Assembly (NCBI GenBank): GCA_025352265.1
Contig: JANXTS010000045.1
Location: 1-64,000 of the forward strand
DNA length: 64,000 nt
Source of the DNA: Variovorax sp.
Lineage (GTDB): Bacteria > Pseudomonadota > Gammaproteobacteria > Burkholderiales > Burkholderiaceae_C
Reading direction: 5' to 3'
How positions within the stretch are numbered: position 1 is the first letter of the stretch; each line of letters starts with the position of its first letter. Shown here in pieces: positions 1 to 8,021 of this stretch. The position numbers were made by a program, and so were the translations under genes. The notes under the pieces were generated by a model. It saw only the letters and a list, made by a program, of their open reading frames with translations. It ran no database searches and was not told where the DNA came from.

Positions 1-801
1 CGGGCGGCCCTGCAGGTCAATGAAGTCGTAGCCGAGCACATCGCCGACGGTGCCGGTGCGTTTGGCCTCCGCAATTTCTTCGGCGGTGAACCAGCCCATG
101 CGCACCATGTTGCTGGACTCGCTCAAGTCGCCGATGCCGATCAGCGCGATATCGGCACGGCGCGCCTTATCGAGCGTTCGGCGCACCGTGTCGTTGTTCA
201 GCAGGGCGCGCTGCAGCGTCGCGTCACCGACCAGCGCGGGCGCGTACAGGCTTTCGCTTTCGCCGCCGAAGCGCGCGGCCAGGCGGCGTCCGATGTGGTC
301 CGGGTTCATGGTCTCGCCGCCGCGATAGCTGCCTCCGATGGCGCTGACGAAGGTGCAGGCGCGGGTCGCGGCGGTCATCACGTGTTCGCTCACGGCGCTG
401 ACGTTACGGCCCATGCCGACGGCGACGATGGCGCCTTCGGGCAGGCTGCGCTCCAGGTCGTTGGCGACCAGTGCGGCAAGCAAGCCACGCTGCCGATCGG
501 GGTCGGAATGATCCACCGACAGCAGTGCGCGCGTGATGCCAAAGCGCTTGATCAGCTCGCGCTCGAGGTCGACCGTATGGCTCGGGTGATGCCGCACGCG
601 GATCTCGACGATGCCGACGTCCTGCGCCCGGCGCAGCATGCGTCCGACAGTGGCGCGCGACAGGCCGAAACGCTGCGCCAGCGCCTCCTGGGTTTCACCG
701 TCGACGTAGTACAGCGTGGCAAGCCGGGTCAGCTCGTCGGACGAGAGGCCGCTGCCGGTCGTCGGGCTGCCCCTGAGGGGGGAAGGCTTTTCAGTGCTCA
801 T
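1..801 (-). CDS. SorC/DeoR-type sugar-responsive transcriptional regulator (3' end off window)
   Basis: Read from the minus strand, since the gene runs off the left edge. It starts with ATG at 799-801 and 267 codons are present without a stop, so about 50 C-terminal residues are probably missing. Residues about 25-60 form a helix-turn-helix of SorC type (ETQEALAQRFGLSRATVGRM). The rest is a ligand-binding domain related to sugar isomerase folds, with VGMGRNVSAV, IGGSYRGGE and GDVLGYDF stretches typical of the family. Members bind phosphorylated sugars or polyols; EryD of the erythritol operon is a SorC-type regulator. It lies about 50 bp downstream of the isomerase gene on the same strand, so it is likely the local regulator of the catabolic operon, acting at the divergent region near 6.0 kb (inference). 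Confidence 0.85.
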   Translation of the reverse strand, partial: MSTEKPSPLRGSPTTGSGLSSDELTRLATLYYVDGETQEALAQRFGLSRATVGRMLRRAQDVGIVEIRVRHHPSHTVDLERELIKRFGITRALLSVDHSDPDRQRGLLAALVANDLERSLPEGAIVAVGMGRNVSAVSEHVMTAATRACTFVSAIGGSYRGGETMNPDHIGRRLAARFGGESESLYAPALVGDATLQRALLNNDTVRRTLDKARRADIALIGIGDLSESSNMVRMGWFTAEEIAEAKRTGTVGDVLGYDFIDLQGRP

Positions 802-850
802 GCAGGGGATCGTATTACGCGAACGGAGGGAACGCGGCCGCTGAGCGACT

Positions 851-1321
851 TCACGCCAGCGTCGGTGCGCTGTGCGACTGCTTGTCTTCGTAGCGCGCCA
901 ACGCGTCGAGCTTGGGCTGGGAGCGCGGCCCGCTGACATACTGCGCCGCCATGAAACTGTTGACGACGCTTTTCGCCAGTTCAAGGCCGACCACGCGTGC
1001 GCCGAGCGTGATGATCTGCGCGTTGTTGCTGAGCGCCGCACGCTCGGCCGAGTAGGTATCGTGGCATTGGGCGGCGCGGATGCCCGGCACCTTGTTGGCC
1101 GACATCGCCACGCCAATGCCCGTACCGCAGAACAGCACGGCGCGTTCAGATTCGCCGCGCGACACGCTTTCGGCCACGGCGATGGCAATGTCCGGGTACA
1201 GCACAGGCTGGTTGTCGTGGGTGCCGAAGTCGGTCACCTCATGGCCCTGGGCTTGCAGCATCGCCTTGATGGCGTCCTTCATCGAGCCGGCTGCTTCGTC
1301 GCAGCCAATGGCGATTTTCAT
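851..1321 (-). CDS. RpiB/LacA family sugar-phosphate isomerase, probably tetrose-phosphate specific
   Basis: The protein begins MKIAIGCDEAAG and carries the family core CGTGIGVAMSANK, with the base Cys, followed by NNAQIITLGARV. I chose the ATG at 1319-1321; an in-frame ATG five codons upstream (1336) abuts the SDR stop and is possible. Family members interconvert aldose and ketose phosphates in the cytoplasm. In ribose-5-phosphate isomerases of this family a His immediately before the NN/ND pair (EHNNAQ in mycobacterial RpiB, QHND in E. coli) opens the furanose ring. Here that position is Ser (LSNNAQ). A tetrose 4-phosphate cannot form a furanose ring, so the loss fits an erythrulose-phosphate or similar substrate (inference). 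At about 156 aa it is normal length. It is the fifth gene of the minus-strand operon. Confidence 0.85.
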   Translation of the reverse strand: MKIAIGCDEAAGSMKDAIKAMLQAQGHEVTDFGTHDNQPVLYPDIAIAVAESVSRGESERAVLFCGTGIGVAMSANKVPGIRAAQCHDTYSAERAALSNNAQIITLGARVVGLELAKSVVNSFMAAQYVSGPRSQPKLDALARYEDKQSHSAPTLA

Positions 1322-1336
1322 GGTGGGTCTTTGCAT

Positions 1337-2098
1337 CTATTGAATCGTGTAGCCGCCGTCGATCAGCAGGTTGGCACCGGTCACCATGCCGCTGTGGCCG
1401 CTGACCAAGTACAGGATCGCCGAGGCGATCTCCTCGGGTTGGGCAAAGCGACCCACGGGGATTTTCTTTTTCATCGCCTCGCCGACCTCACCGGCCCAGG
1501 CCTTCTTGCCGAGCGCGGTTTCGACCACGGTGGGCGACACGGCATTGACCGTGATCCGGTGGGGCGCCCACTCGACCGCCAGCACCTGGGTCATCGACAC
1601 CAATGCGGCCTTGCTGGCGCAGTAGGCCACATGGCGTTCCAGCGCGATCACGCTGGCCTGCGAGGCCAGGTTGACGATACGCCCACCGCGACCGCTGTCG
1701 CGCATCGGGACAGCGACGGCGCGCGAAAGGAAGAACGCGGCCTTGAGGTTGATCGCCAGCGTCTTGTCCCAGTCGGCCTCGCGCACGTCGAAGGCCATGT
1801 CGAGCAAGGCCACGCCGGCGTTGTTGACCAGGATATCGATGGCGCCGTAGCGTGCGATCGCGCGCGCTACGGCGGCGTCGATCTGGCTTTGCTCGGCTAC
1901 GTTGCAGAGCAGGCCGAGGTGATCGCCGGGCAGCTTCTGGGCGACGGCTTCGACCTCGGGGCTCATGTCGAGCAGCACCACGTTGGCCCCCTGGGCGGCA
2001 AACAACTCGGCCACTGCAAAGCCGATGCCGCTGGCCGCACCAGTGACCACGGCGGTCTGGCCGTCGAGTCGGAAACCTTGATTGAAATCAGTGCGCAT
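1337..2098 (-). CDS. SDR family NAD(P)-dependent polyol/sugar dehydrogenase
   Basis: A 253-residue classical short-chain dehydrogenase. The N-terminal cofactor motif TGAASGIG sits at about residues 17-24, NNAG at about 94-97, the catalytic Ser lies in NLASQAS, and YCASK gives the Tyr-x3-Lys pair. The C-terminus IDGGYTIQ is typical. I chose the ATG at 2098 because it precedes the Rossmann strand by about ten residues and has CAGGA about 9 bases upstream; the open frame extends 60 codons further without homology. Expected reaction: oxidation of a polyol hydroxyl to a ketone, feeding the DhaK-type kinase and the isomerase encoded nearby. Substrate cannot be read from sequence. It lies about 125 bp downstream of the binding-protein gene. 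Confidence 0.88.
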   Translation of the reverse strand: MRTDFNQGFRLDGQTAVVTGAASGIGFAVAELFAAQGANVVLLDMSPEVEAVAQKLPGDHLGLLCNVAEQSQIDAAVARAIARYGAIDILVNNAGVALLDMAFDVREADWDKTLAINLKAAFFLSRAVAVPMRDSGRGGRIVNLASQASVIALERHVAYCASKAALVSMTQVLAVEWAPHRITVNAVSPTVVETALGKKAWAGEVGEAMKKKIPVGRFAQPEEIASAILYLVSGHSGMVTGANLLIDGGYTIQ

Positions 2099-2223
2099 CG
2101 GGCAATATCCTGGAGAGTCGAAAACAAAAAAACGACTGAAAAGACAGAAGGCCGCCGCCAACCCGTTGGTTGCGCGGCGGCCGGCGGGCCAGCGTCCGGC
2201 GCCTTGCTGGCATGCCTGGCGAC

Positions 2224-3228
2224 TTACTTGCGCGCAGCCAACATCGCGTCGGCGTTCTTCGTGGTGATGGGCGTCCACGGGATGCTGTAGGCCTTAGCCG
2301 TGCCATCACCCCAGCTCAGGCCGGCGGCGGTGTAGTTGGTCCAGAGTGTCGAACGTGGCTTGTAACTGGGGCCGATGATCTTGCGCATCAAGACATCGAG
2401 AGCGCCCTGGGCCTGGGCGTCGGCGTCCTGTAGCACGCTGACCATGGTGCCAGCCTTGACCGCACGCACCGCGTCGCTCACGCCGTCGATGCCGACGACC
2501 GGAATAGTCTTGATATCGATGCCCTTGGCCTTGATGGCTTCGATCGCGCCGAGCGCCATTTCATCGTTCTGACCGATCACGCCGTTGATCTTGCCGGCGT
2601 GCGCAGTCAACCAGTTTTCCATCAGCGACAGCGCCTCGGCGCGCGACCAGTTGGCCGTCTTCATTTCGAGCACCTTCACGTCAGGGTGCTTGGCCAGCAC
2701 GTTCTGGTTGCCCTTGCGGCGTTCGATCTGGGCCGACTGGCCGATCGGGCCTTCGATGATGACCAGGTTGCCCTTGCCGCCCATCGCCTTGATCACCGAC
2801 TCGGCTTCCATCTCGCCAGCGATGACGTCGTTGGATCCAACGTACGACACCAGCTTTTCGCTGTCGACGCGGGTGTTGGAGCCGACCACCGGGATGTTGG
2901 CGGCAGCCGCCTTCTCAACCGCTTCGGCACCGGCCTTGACGTCGATCGGCACGAACAGGATGCCGTCGTACTTTTGCGTGACCATGGTCTCGAACTGGTT
3001 GTTCTGCGTCAAAGCGTCGTACTTGCCGTCAAAGACTGTGACCTTGACGGTACCGTCCTTGACCAGCGGATGCTCCTTGAGCGCGTTGGCCCAGAGCTGC
3101 ATGAATTCACCCTTCAGACCGTAGACGGCGGCGCCGACTTTGTAGGTCTTCTTTTCCTGGGCCATGGCCGGGCCGACAGCGGCCACGGACAAGGCCACAA
3201 CCAGCGTGACAAGTTTCAAAATACGCAT
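2224..3228 (-). CDS. Sugar ABC transporter periplasmic substrate-binding protein (RbsB-like)
   Basis: 334 residues. The N-terminus MRILKLVTLVVALSVAAVG ending AMA|QEKK is a clear Sec signal peptide with signal peptidase I cleavage around residue 22. The mature part is a type I periplasmic binding protein (Peripla_BP_4 class) with the usual features: ILFVPIDVKAGAEAVEKA, PVVGSNTRVDSE, VIIEGPIGQSAQIERRKG, GVIGQNDEMALGAIEA and PVVGIDGVSDAVRAV. The start at 3228 is supported by GGAGA eight bases upstream; the longer open frame reads through a tandem repeat. It binds a pentose, hexose or polyol and hands it to the permease encoded upstream in the same operon. Specificity is not readable, but context suggests the substrate of the SDR/kinase pair. 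Confidence 0.9.
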   Translation of the reverse strand: MRILKLVTLVVALSVAAVGPAMAQEKKTYKVGAAVYGLKGEFMQLWANALKEHPLVKDGTVKVTVFDGKYDALTQNNQFETMVTQKYDGILFVPIDVKAGAEAVEKAAAANIPVVGSNTRVDSEKLVSYVGSNDVIAGEMEAESVIKAMGGKGNLVIIEGPIGQSAQIERRKGNQNVLAKHPDVKVLEMKTANWSRAEALSLMENWLTAHAGKINGVIGQNDEMALGAIEAIKAKGIDIKTIPVVGIDGVSDAVRAVKAGTMVSVLQDADAQAQGALDVLMRKIIGPSYKPRSTLWTNYTAAGLSWGDGTAKAYSIPWTPITTKNADAMLAARK

Positions 3229-3247
3229 TTCTATATCTCCTAATGTG

Positions 3248-3299
3248 ACGGAACTAAGGAACGGAACTAAGTAACGGAACTGACGAACGAAACTGAAAA
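3248..3299. repeat. 13-bp imperfect tandem repeat, four copies, between permease and binding-protein genes
   Basis: Four head-to-tail copies of a 13-base unit: ACGGAACTAAGGA, ACGGAACTAAGTA, ACGGAACTGACGA and ACGAAACTGAAAA. They fill half of the 100-bp gap between the permease stop and the binding-protein ribosome binding site. No T-run or strong hairpin accompanies them, so this does not look like a terminator. On the minus strand each unit ends in a GTTCCGT-like core. Confidence 0.85.
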
Positions 3300-3328
3300 T
3301 GGAAGGTAAAGAGCCAGCCTCGGCGGCC

Positions 3329-4312
3329 TCAAGCCTGCTTCTTGCGCGACGCATCGAGCAGCACGGCCGCCACGATGATCACGCCCTTGATGACTTGCTG
3401 GTAGTACGACGACACGCCCAGCAAGTCCAGGCCGTTGTTGATCACGCCGATGATCAACGCACCGACCAGGGTGCCGGTCAGCGTGCCGACACCACCGCTC
3501 AGACTGGTGCCGCCGATGACCACCGCAGCGATGGCGTCGAGCTCGTACGCGACCCCGGCCTGCGGCAGCGCCGAGGTGGTGCGGGCCGCCAAAATGATCC
3601 CAGCCAGCGCCGACAGCAAGCCCGAGATGGCATAGACCGAGAAGGTCACCCAACGGGTCTTGATGCCGCTGGTGCGCGCGCTCTTTTCGTTGCCGCCGAC
3701 GGCATATACATAGCGCCCGAAGGTGGTGTATTTGAGGATGAACCAGAACAGCAGGAACGTCGCGGCCAAAATCAGCACCGGCACCGGCACCCCCGCCACC
3801 ATGCCTTGCCCGATGAACTTGAACGCCGGCGACAGGCCGGCAATCGGCATGCCGTCGTTGAAGATGAAGGTCAGGCCACGCGCCACGCTGAGCATGCCGA
3901 GCGTGACAACAAACGACGGCAGACCGAGGCGCGCCACGATGGCGCCATTGATCATGCCCAGCGCCAGCCCGACGCCCAAACCGGCCAGCACGGCGACGCC
4001 CACGCCGAGCCCGGCGCCGCCGGTCACGAAGCTGGCCGCGACGATGCCTGAGACCGCCAGCAGCGAGCCGACCGACAGGTCGATGCCCTTGGTCAGGATC
4101 ACGTAGGTCATGCCGATGGCGAGGATGCCGTTGATCGAGGTCTGGCGCAGGATGTTGACCCAGTTGCCCCAGCTCATGAAGCTTTCTTCGGCGATGCCCA
4201 ACACCACGCACAGCAGGATGAAGGCGAAGAAGATGCCGTAGTCGGCCAGCAGATGGCGCAAGCGCAGGGACATCGGTTTGGTCGGCGCGGCAGCAAGATC
4301 GGTGGAGCTCAT
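3329..4312 (-). CDS. Sugar ABC transporter permease (RbsC-like)
   Basis: 327 residues, mostly hydrophobic with about eight to ten membrane segments, belonging to the BPD_transp_2 family of ribose/xylose-type permeases. Recognisable family stretches are GMTYVILTKGIDLSVGS near residue 70, YAVGGNEKSARTSGI (the cytoplasmic coupling loop contacting the ATPase) near 210, and GGTSLSGGVGT near 265. It starts with ATG at 4312 and a short cytoplasmic tail. It forms the inner-membrane channel with the ATPase encoded 63 bp upstream and receives substrate from the binding protein encoded downstream. Length is normal; no defects seen. Confidence 0.92.
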   Translation of the reverse strand: MSSTDLAAAPTKPMSLRLRHLLADYGIFFAFILLCVVLGIAEESFMSWGNWVNILRQTSINGILAIGMTYVILTKGIDLSVGSLLAVSGIVAASFVTGGAGLGVGVAVLAGLGVGLALGMINGAIVARLGLPSFVVTLGMLSVARGLTFIFNDGMPIAGLSPAFKFIGQGMVAGVPVPVLILAATFLLFWFILKYTTFGRYVYAVGGNEKSARTSGIKTRWVTFSVYAISGLLSALAGIILAARTTSALPQAGVAYELDAIAAVVIGGTSLSGGVGTLTGTLVGALIIGVINNGLDLLGVSSYYQQVIKGVIIVAAVLLDASRKKQA

Positions 4313-4375
4313 GGGTCGGCGGCGAAAAAGGTGGTTCGGTAGGGAGCGTGAAACGATGCAAAAAACAGCGGCGCC

Positions 4376-5902
4376 TCAGGACGCCAGGTGAAGCAGTTCT
4401 TCCTGCGTGGCCGAGCGCGCATCGACGATGGTCGAGATGCGGCCCTTCTTGAAAATGGCGATGCGGTCGCTGACCTCCAGCACCTCGGGCGCCTCGGACG
4501 AGACCAGAATCACCGCGCCGCCTTTGGCGGTAAAGGCCTCGATCAGCGCGTACACCTCGCGCTTGGCGCCTTCGTCGATGCCACGCGTCGGTTCGTCGCA
4601 CAGCAGCACGATGGGCTCGGTCGCCATGCAGCGCGCCAGCACCACCTTCTGCTGATTGCCGCCCGACAAGGCGGCTACCGGCATTTGCGGGGACGCGAGC
4701 TTGACGCGCATGCGCTGCACCAGCGTCTGCACCAGCGCGCGCTCCTTGCTGCCATCGACCACGCCGGCGCGCGACAACGAGGGCAGCGCGGACAAGGTCA
4801 TGTTCATCGCCACCGACGAGCTGAGCACCAGCCCGGTGGCCTTGCGGTCTTCGGTCACCAGCGAGATGCCCTTGCGGATCGAGGTGCCCGGCTGGCCAGA
4901 CGGCAGCAGCGCGCCGCTCAGGCGCACCTCGCCGCTGTCGGGCTCGGTGAGGCCGTAAAGGCAGTTCAGGAACTCGCTGCGGCCTGCCCCCATGAGGCCG
5001 TAAATACCGAGCACTTCACCCGGCGCCACGTCGAGCGACACCGCATCGAACTCGCCCGCTCGGCTCAATTGGCTGACCGACAGCAGGGCCGGCGCAGCCG
5101 ACCGTGTGGCCGTGCGCCCGACGATCTGCAACTCGCGCCCGACGATTTGCCGCACCAGGTGGCGCCGGTCAATGTCGGCGATCTGGCCGGCCTCGACAAA
5201 GCCGCCGTCGCGAAACACCGTGTAGCTGTCGGCGATGGAAAAGATTTCGGACAACCGGTGCGACACGTAGATCACGCCCGCGCCCTGCGCCGTGACGCGG
5301 CGGATGGCCGAGAACAGAATCTCAGCCTCCTGCTCGCCGATGGCCGAGGTGGGCTCGTCCATGATGATGATTTCGCTGCGGTGGCTGAACGCCTTGGCGA
5401 TTTCCACCAGCTGGGTTTGCGCCAGGCTCAAACGGTGCATCGGGCTGCGCGGGTCGATGTGGAACAGCAGCCGCTCGAGCAACTCGCGCGTGTCTTTGAA
5501 GAGCTTGGCGTAATCGACGATCACGCCGGCGCGACGCGGCTCGCGGCCCAGGAAGATGTTCTCGGCCACTGTCATGCCGGGCACCGGCGACAGCTCCTGC
5601 GTGATGATCGAAATGCGCGCGGCCAGGGCTTCGGCCGGGTTGGCAAAGTCGGCCTCCTGGCCACGCACCTGGACCGTGCCGGCATCGCGCCGCAGGATGC
5701 CCATCAGGATGTTCAGGAAGGTGGATTTGCCCGCGCCGTTGCCACCGCACAGCGCATGCACCGAACCCGGCTTCAAGCTCAGACAGCCGTTGCGCAGGGC
5801 TGGCACGCCATTGAAACTCTTCGCGACGCCTTGCGCGCTCACCAGCAACCCGGCCGTTGCGGGCGCCGAGCCAGAGGGGGAAGAAACAGCAGCAGTCGAC
5901 AC
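4376..5902 (-). CDS. Sugar ABC transporter ATP-binding protein, duplicated (RbsA/MglA-like)
   Basis: 508 residues with two nucleotide-binding domains. The first has Walker A GGNGAGKST near residue 55 and Walker B IIIMDEPTSAIGEQE near 180; its signature is degenerate (LSLAQTQLVEIAKA), as is usual in this family. The second has a degenerate Walker A (GLMGAGRSE), the signature LSGGNQQKVVLAR near 410 and Walker B LLCDEPTRGIDEG. Starts with GTG at 5900-5902. It is the first gene of the minus-strand operon and energises uptake by the adjacent permease. The promoter must lie in the 240-bp divergent region upstream, which holds a perfect inverted repeat. Confidence 0.92.
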   Translation of the reverse strand: MSTAAVSSPSGSAPATAGLLVSAQGVAKSFNGVPALRNGCLSLKPGSVHALCGGNGAGKSTFLNILMGILRRDAGTVQVRGQEADFANPAEALAARISIITQELSPVPGMTVAENIFLGREPRRAGVIVDYAKLFKDTRELLERLLFHIDPRSPMHRLSLAQTQLVEIAKAFSHRSEIIIMDEPTSAIGEQEAEILFSAIRRVTAQGAGVIYVSHRLSEIFSIADSYTVFRDGGFVEAGQIADIDRRHLVRQIVGRELQIVGRTATRSAAPALLSVSQLSRAGEFDAVSLDVAPGEVLGIYGLMGAGRSEFLNCLYGLTEPDSGEVRLSGALLPSGQPGTSIRKGISLVTEDRKATGLVLSSSVAMNMTLSALPSLSRAGVVDGSKERALVQTLVQRMRVKLASPQMPVAALSGGNQQKVVLARCMATEPIVLLCDEPTRGIDEGAKREVYALIEAFTAKGGAVILVSSEAPEVLEVSDRIAIFKKGRISTIVDARSATQEELLHLAS

Positions 5903-6002
5903 AGCAGAACCTCAATGAATGGTCGTGTGAGCATTTGCTCAACCGACGGTCTATTACGCAGTCGATGATGAGGACGGTCAAGACCTGCGATCCTGTTTGG
6001 GG

Positions 6003-6033
6003 CCAAAATTAGGGAAACTCCTTAGAATTTTGG
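6003..6033. promoter_or_regulatory. Inverted repeat, candidate operator in the divergent catabolic promoter region
   Basis: Perfect 8-bp arms CCAAAATT and AATTTTGG separated by 15 bases, in an AT-rich patch between the two divergent transcription units. It is about 100 bp upstream of the transporter ATPase start and about 75-110 bp upstream of the kinase start. The symmetric form and position suit a binding site for the SorC-type regulator encoded at the left edge; binding is inferred, not shown. Confidence 0.5.
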
Positions 6034-6078
6034 CGCGACACGCTCAATTTAAGGGCAAATGACGATTGTCGGCCCGGC

Positions 6079-6108
6079 TTGAAACTCATACAGTTGTCCC
6101 GCTAAAGA
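6079..6108 (+). promoter_or_regulatory. Candidate sigma-70 promoter for the kinase-phosphatase pair
   Basis: TTGAAA at 6079-6084 and TAAAGA at 6103-6108 with an 18-base spacer. If real, transcription begins near 6115, which would exclude the most upstream ATG of the kinase gene (6113) and favour the ATGs at 6146 or 6152. Confidence 0.35.
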
Positions 6109-6145
6109 TCAAATGCTCAAACTGCCTGCGAACAAGACACCACCG

Positions 6146-7960
6146 ATGACCATGAACCGCGTGATCAACAACCCCGACCTGGTGGTCGAGGACATGCTCA
6201 AAGGCCTGCTGGCAGCGCACGCCGATACCCTGGCGGTGCTGCAAGACAACCCGCGCGTCGTCAAACGGCGCAGCGCGCCGGAAGCCGGCAAGGTCGGTAT
6301 CGTCACGGGCGGCGGCTCGGGCCACGAGCCGGCCTTCGTCGGCTATGTCGGCGACAGACTGGTCGACGCCGTGGCCATCGGCGAGATCTTTTCCTCACCC
6401 ACTGCCAAGAGCTTCCTCGACGCGATGCGTGCGGCCGACGGCGGCGCCGGTGTGGCATGCCTGTACGGCAACTACGCCGGCGACAACATGAACGTGAAGA
6501 TGGCCATCCAGATGGCCGCACGCGAGGGCATCCACGTCCAGACCGTGGTCGCCAACGACGACGCCGCCTCGGCCGCCAAGGGCGACGAGGCCAAGCGCCG
6601 TGGCGTGGCCGGCGAAATCCTGATGTGGAAAGTTGGCGGCGCCAAGGCCGACCAGGGCGCCGCGCTGGCCGATGTGATCGCTCTGGCGCAACGCGCCATC
6701 GACAACACGCGCAGCATCGGCATCGGCCTGTCGGCCTGCGTGATTCCGGCAGTCGGCAAGGCCAACTTCCAGATCGAGCACGGCACGATGGAGATGGGCA
6801 TCGGCCACCACGGCGAGCCCGGCATCGACGTGCGACCCACCGCCAGCGCGGCCGACATGGCCGCGCTGATGCTCGATGTGGTGCTGCCCGATTTGCCGTT
6901 TGTTCGCGGCGACCGGGTCGCGCTGCTGGTCTCGGGGCTGGGCGCAACGCCGGTGATGGAGCAGTACATCCTGTACGGCGAAATCGCCAGCCGGCTGCAG
7001 GCGCAGGGCATCGTGGTGGCCTGGAACGCGGTCGGCAACTTGTTTACCTCGCTTGAGATGATGGGCGTCACGCTGACCGTGATGAAGCTCGACGACGAGC
7101 TCGAAGCACTGATGCAGGCGCCGTGCCGCTCGGTCGGACTGATCGTGCCGGGCCCGGCCGGTGGCACCTCCCGTGCTGCGTTCGCCGACACGTCGAGCAG
7201 CGCCAGCCCCCCTCACGTGGCCAAGACCTCAGGTGCCGGCGACACTGCCCAGCTGCACCGTCGCGCCACCGCCACGGCGGCCGCGCGCGCTGTCATCGGC
7301 CACGCCGTGCCGCTGGCCAGCGCCGGCACGCTGGTGGGCGAGTTGATCGACACCATCGTCGCCAACCGCCAGTACCTGAGCGAGATCGACGGGCTGATCG
7401 GCGACGGCGACCACGGCATCAACATGGCCAAGGGCTTCACCGGCTGCGGCACGCGGCTCGATGCGCTGGGCGCGCAGGCGCAAGCGCTACCGGTGGCATT
7501 GGAGCAGTTGTCGCAGGCGCTGATGGACGACATCGGCGGTTCGATGGGGCCGCTGTACGGCAAGTTCTTCATCGGCTTTGTCAATACGCTGGAGCCGCAC
7601 ACGCAGCTCGATGCCGGACTGTTCGGCGATGCACTGACGGCGGCGGTCGCCAACGTGCAGTCGATGGGCCAGGCGCAGGTCGGCGACAAGACGCTGATCG
7701 ACACGCTGGTGCCGGCGCGCGATGCGTTCCAGCGCGCCGTGGCCGAAGGCGCGAGCTTTGCCGCGGCGCTCGAGGCGATGCGCGGCGCCGCTGAAAAAGG
7801 CAAGGATTCGACCGAGGCGCTGCAGGCGCGCATCGGTCGCTCGGCGCGGCTTGGTGCGCGCAGCATCGGCGTGCTGGATGCGGGCGCGACCTCGGCCTTT
7901 TTGATTCTGCAATCGATGGCACGCTCGCTGCAGGCGCAGCTCGCAGCGGCGGGCCACTGA
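6146..7960 (+). CDS. Fused DhaK-DhaL ATP-dependent ketose kinase (dihydroxyacetone/erythrulose kinase family)
   Basis: About 600 residues. The N-terminal DhaK domain has GGGSGHEPAFVGYVG and MGIGHHGEPGID, which includes the His that forms a hemiaminal with the ketose carbonyl. A linker rich in Ser, Ala and Thr follows at about residue 345. The C-terminal DhaL domain has IGDGDHGINMAKGF and GGSMGPLYGKFF for ADP/Mg binding. The frame is open from ATG 6113, but homology to the family starts at MNRVINNPDLV and a candidate promoter overlaps 6113, so I place the start at 6146 (6152 also possible). The reaction is phosphorylation of a short ketose such as dihydroxyacetone or erythrulose. Divergent from the ABC transporter operon and followed by an HAD phosphatase. 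Confidence 0.88.
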   Translation: MTMNRVINNPDLVVEDMLKGLLAAHADTLAVLQDNPRVVKRRSAPEAGKVGIVTGGGSGHEPAFVGYVGDRLVDAVAIGEIFSSPTAKSFLDAMRAADGGAGVACLYGNYAGDNMNVKMAIQMAAREGIHVQTVVANDDAASAAKGDEAKRRGVAGEILMWKVGGAKADQGAALADVIALAQRAIDNTRSIGIGLSACVIPAVGKANFQIEHGTMEMGIGHHGEPGIDVRPTASAADMAALMLDVVLPDLPFVRGDRVALLVSGLGATPVMEQYILYGEIASRLQAQGIVVAWNAVGNLFTSLEMMGVTLTVMKLDDELEALMQAPCRSVGLIVPGPAGGTSRAAFADTSSSASPPHVAKTSGAGDTAQLHRRATATAAARAVIGHAVPLASAGTLVGELIDTIVANRQYLSEIDGLIGDGDHGINMAKGFTGCGTRLDALGAQAQALPVALEQLSQALMDDIGGSMGPLYGKFFIGFVNTLEPHTQLDAGLFGDALTAAVANVQSMGQAQVGDKTLIDTLVPARDAFQRAVAEGASFAAALEAMRGAAEKGKDSTEALQARIGRSARLGARSIGVLDAGATSAFLILQSMARSLQAQLAAAGH

Positions 7961-8005
7961 CCCACTGACCCACTGACCCACTGAACCACTGAACCACTGA
8001 ACCAC
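7958..8005. repeat. 8-bp tandem repeat, six copies, overlapping the kinase stop codon
   Basis: Three copies of TGACCCAC followed directly by three copies of TGAACCAC. The first TGA is the stop codon of the kinase gene. Because the period is 8, the repeated TGA triplets close all three forward frames. The array ends 5 bases before the CAGGA ribosome binding site of the HAD gene. Copy number could vary by slipped-strand mispairing. Confidence 0.95.
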
Positions 8006-8021
8006 TCCCCCAGGAATTTGC

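Noticed and set aside
872..2290. 472-codon plus-strand open frame opposite the isomerase and SDR genes
   Set aside because: It is antisense to two clear enzyme genes, rich in Arg/His/Gly/Asp with no domain; long antisense frames are expected in GC-rich DNA.
4388..5968. 526-codon plus-strand open frame opposite the transporter ATPase gene
   Set aside because: Complement of a canonical duplicated ABC ATPase; composition (Arg, His, Ala, Gln) is typical of a shadow frame.
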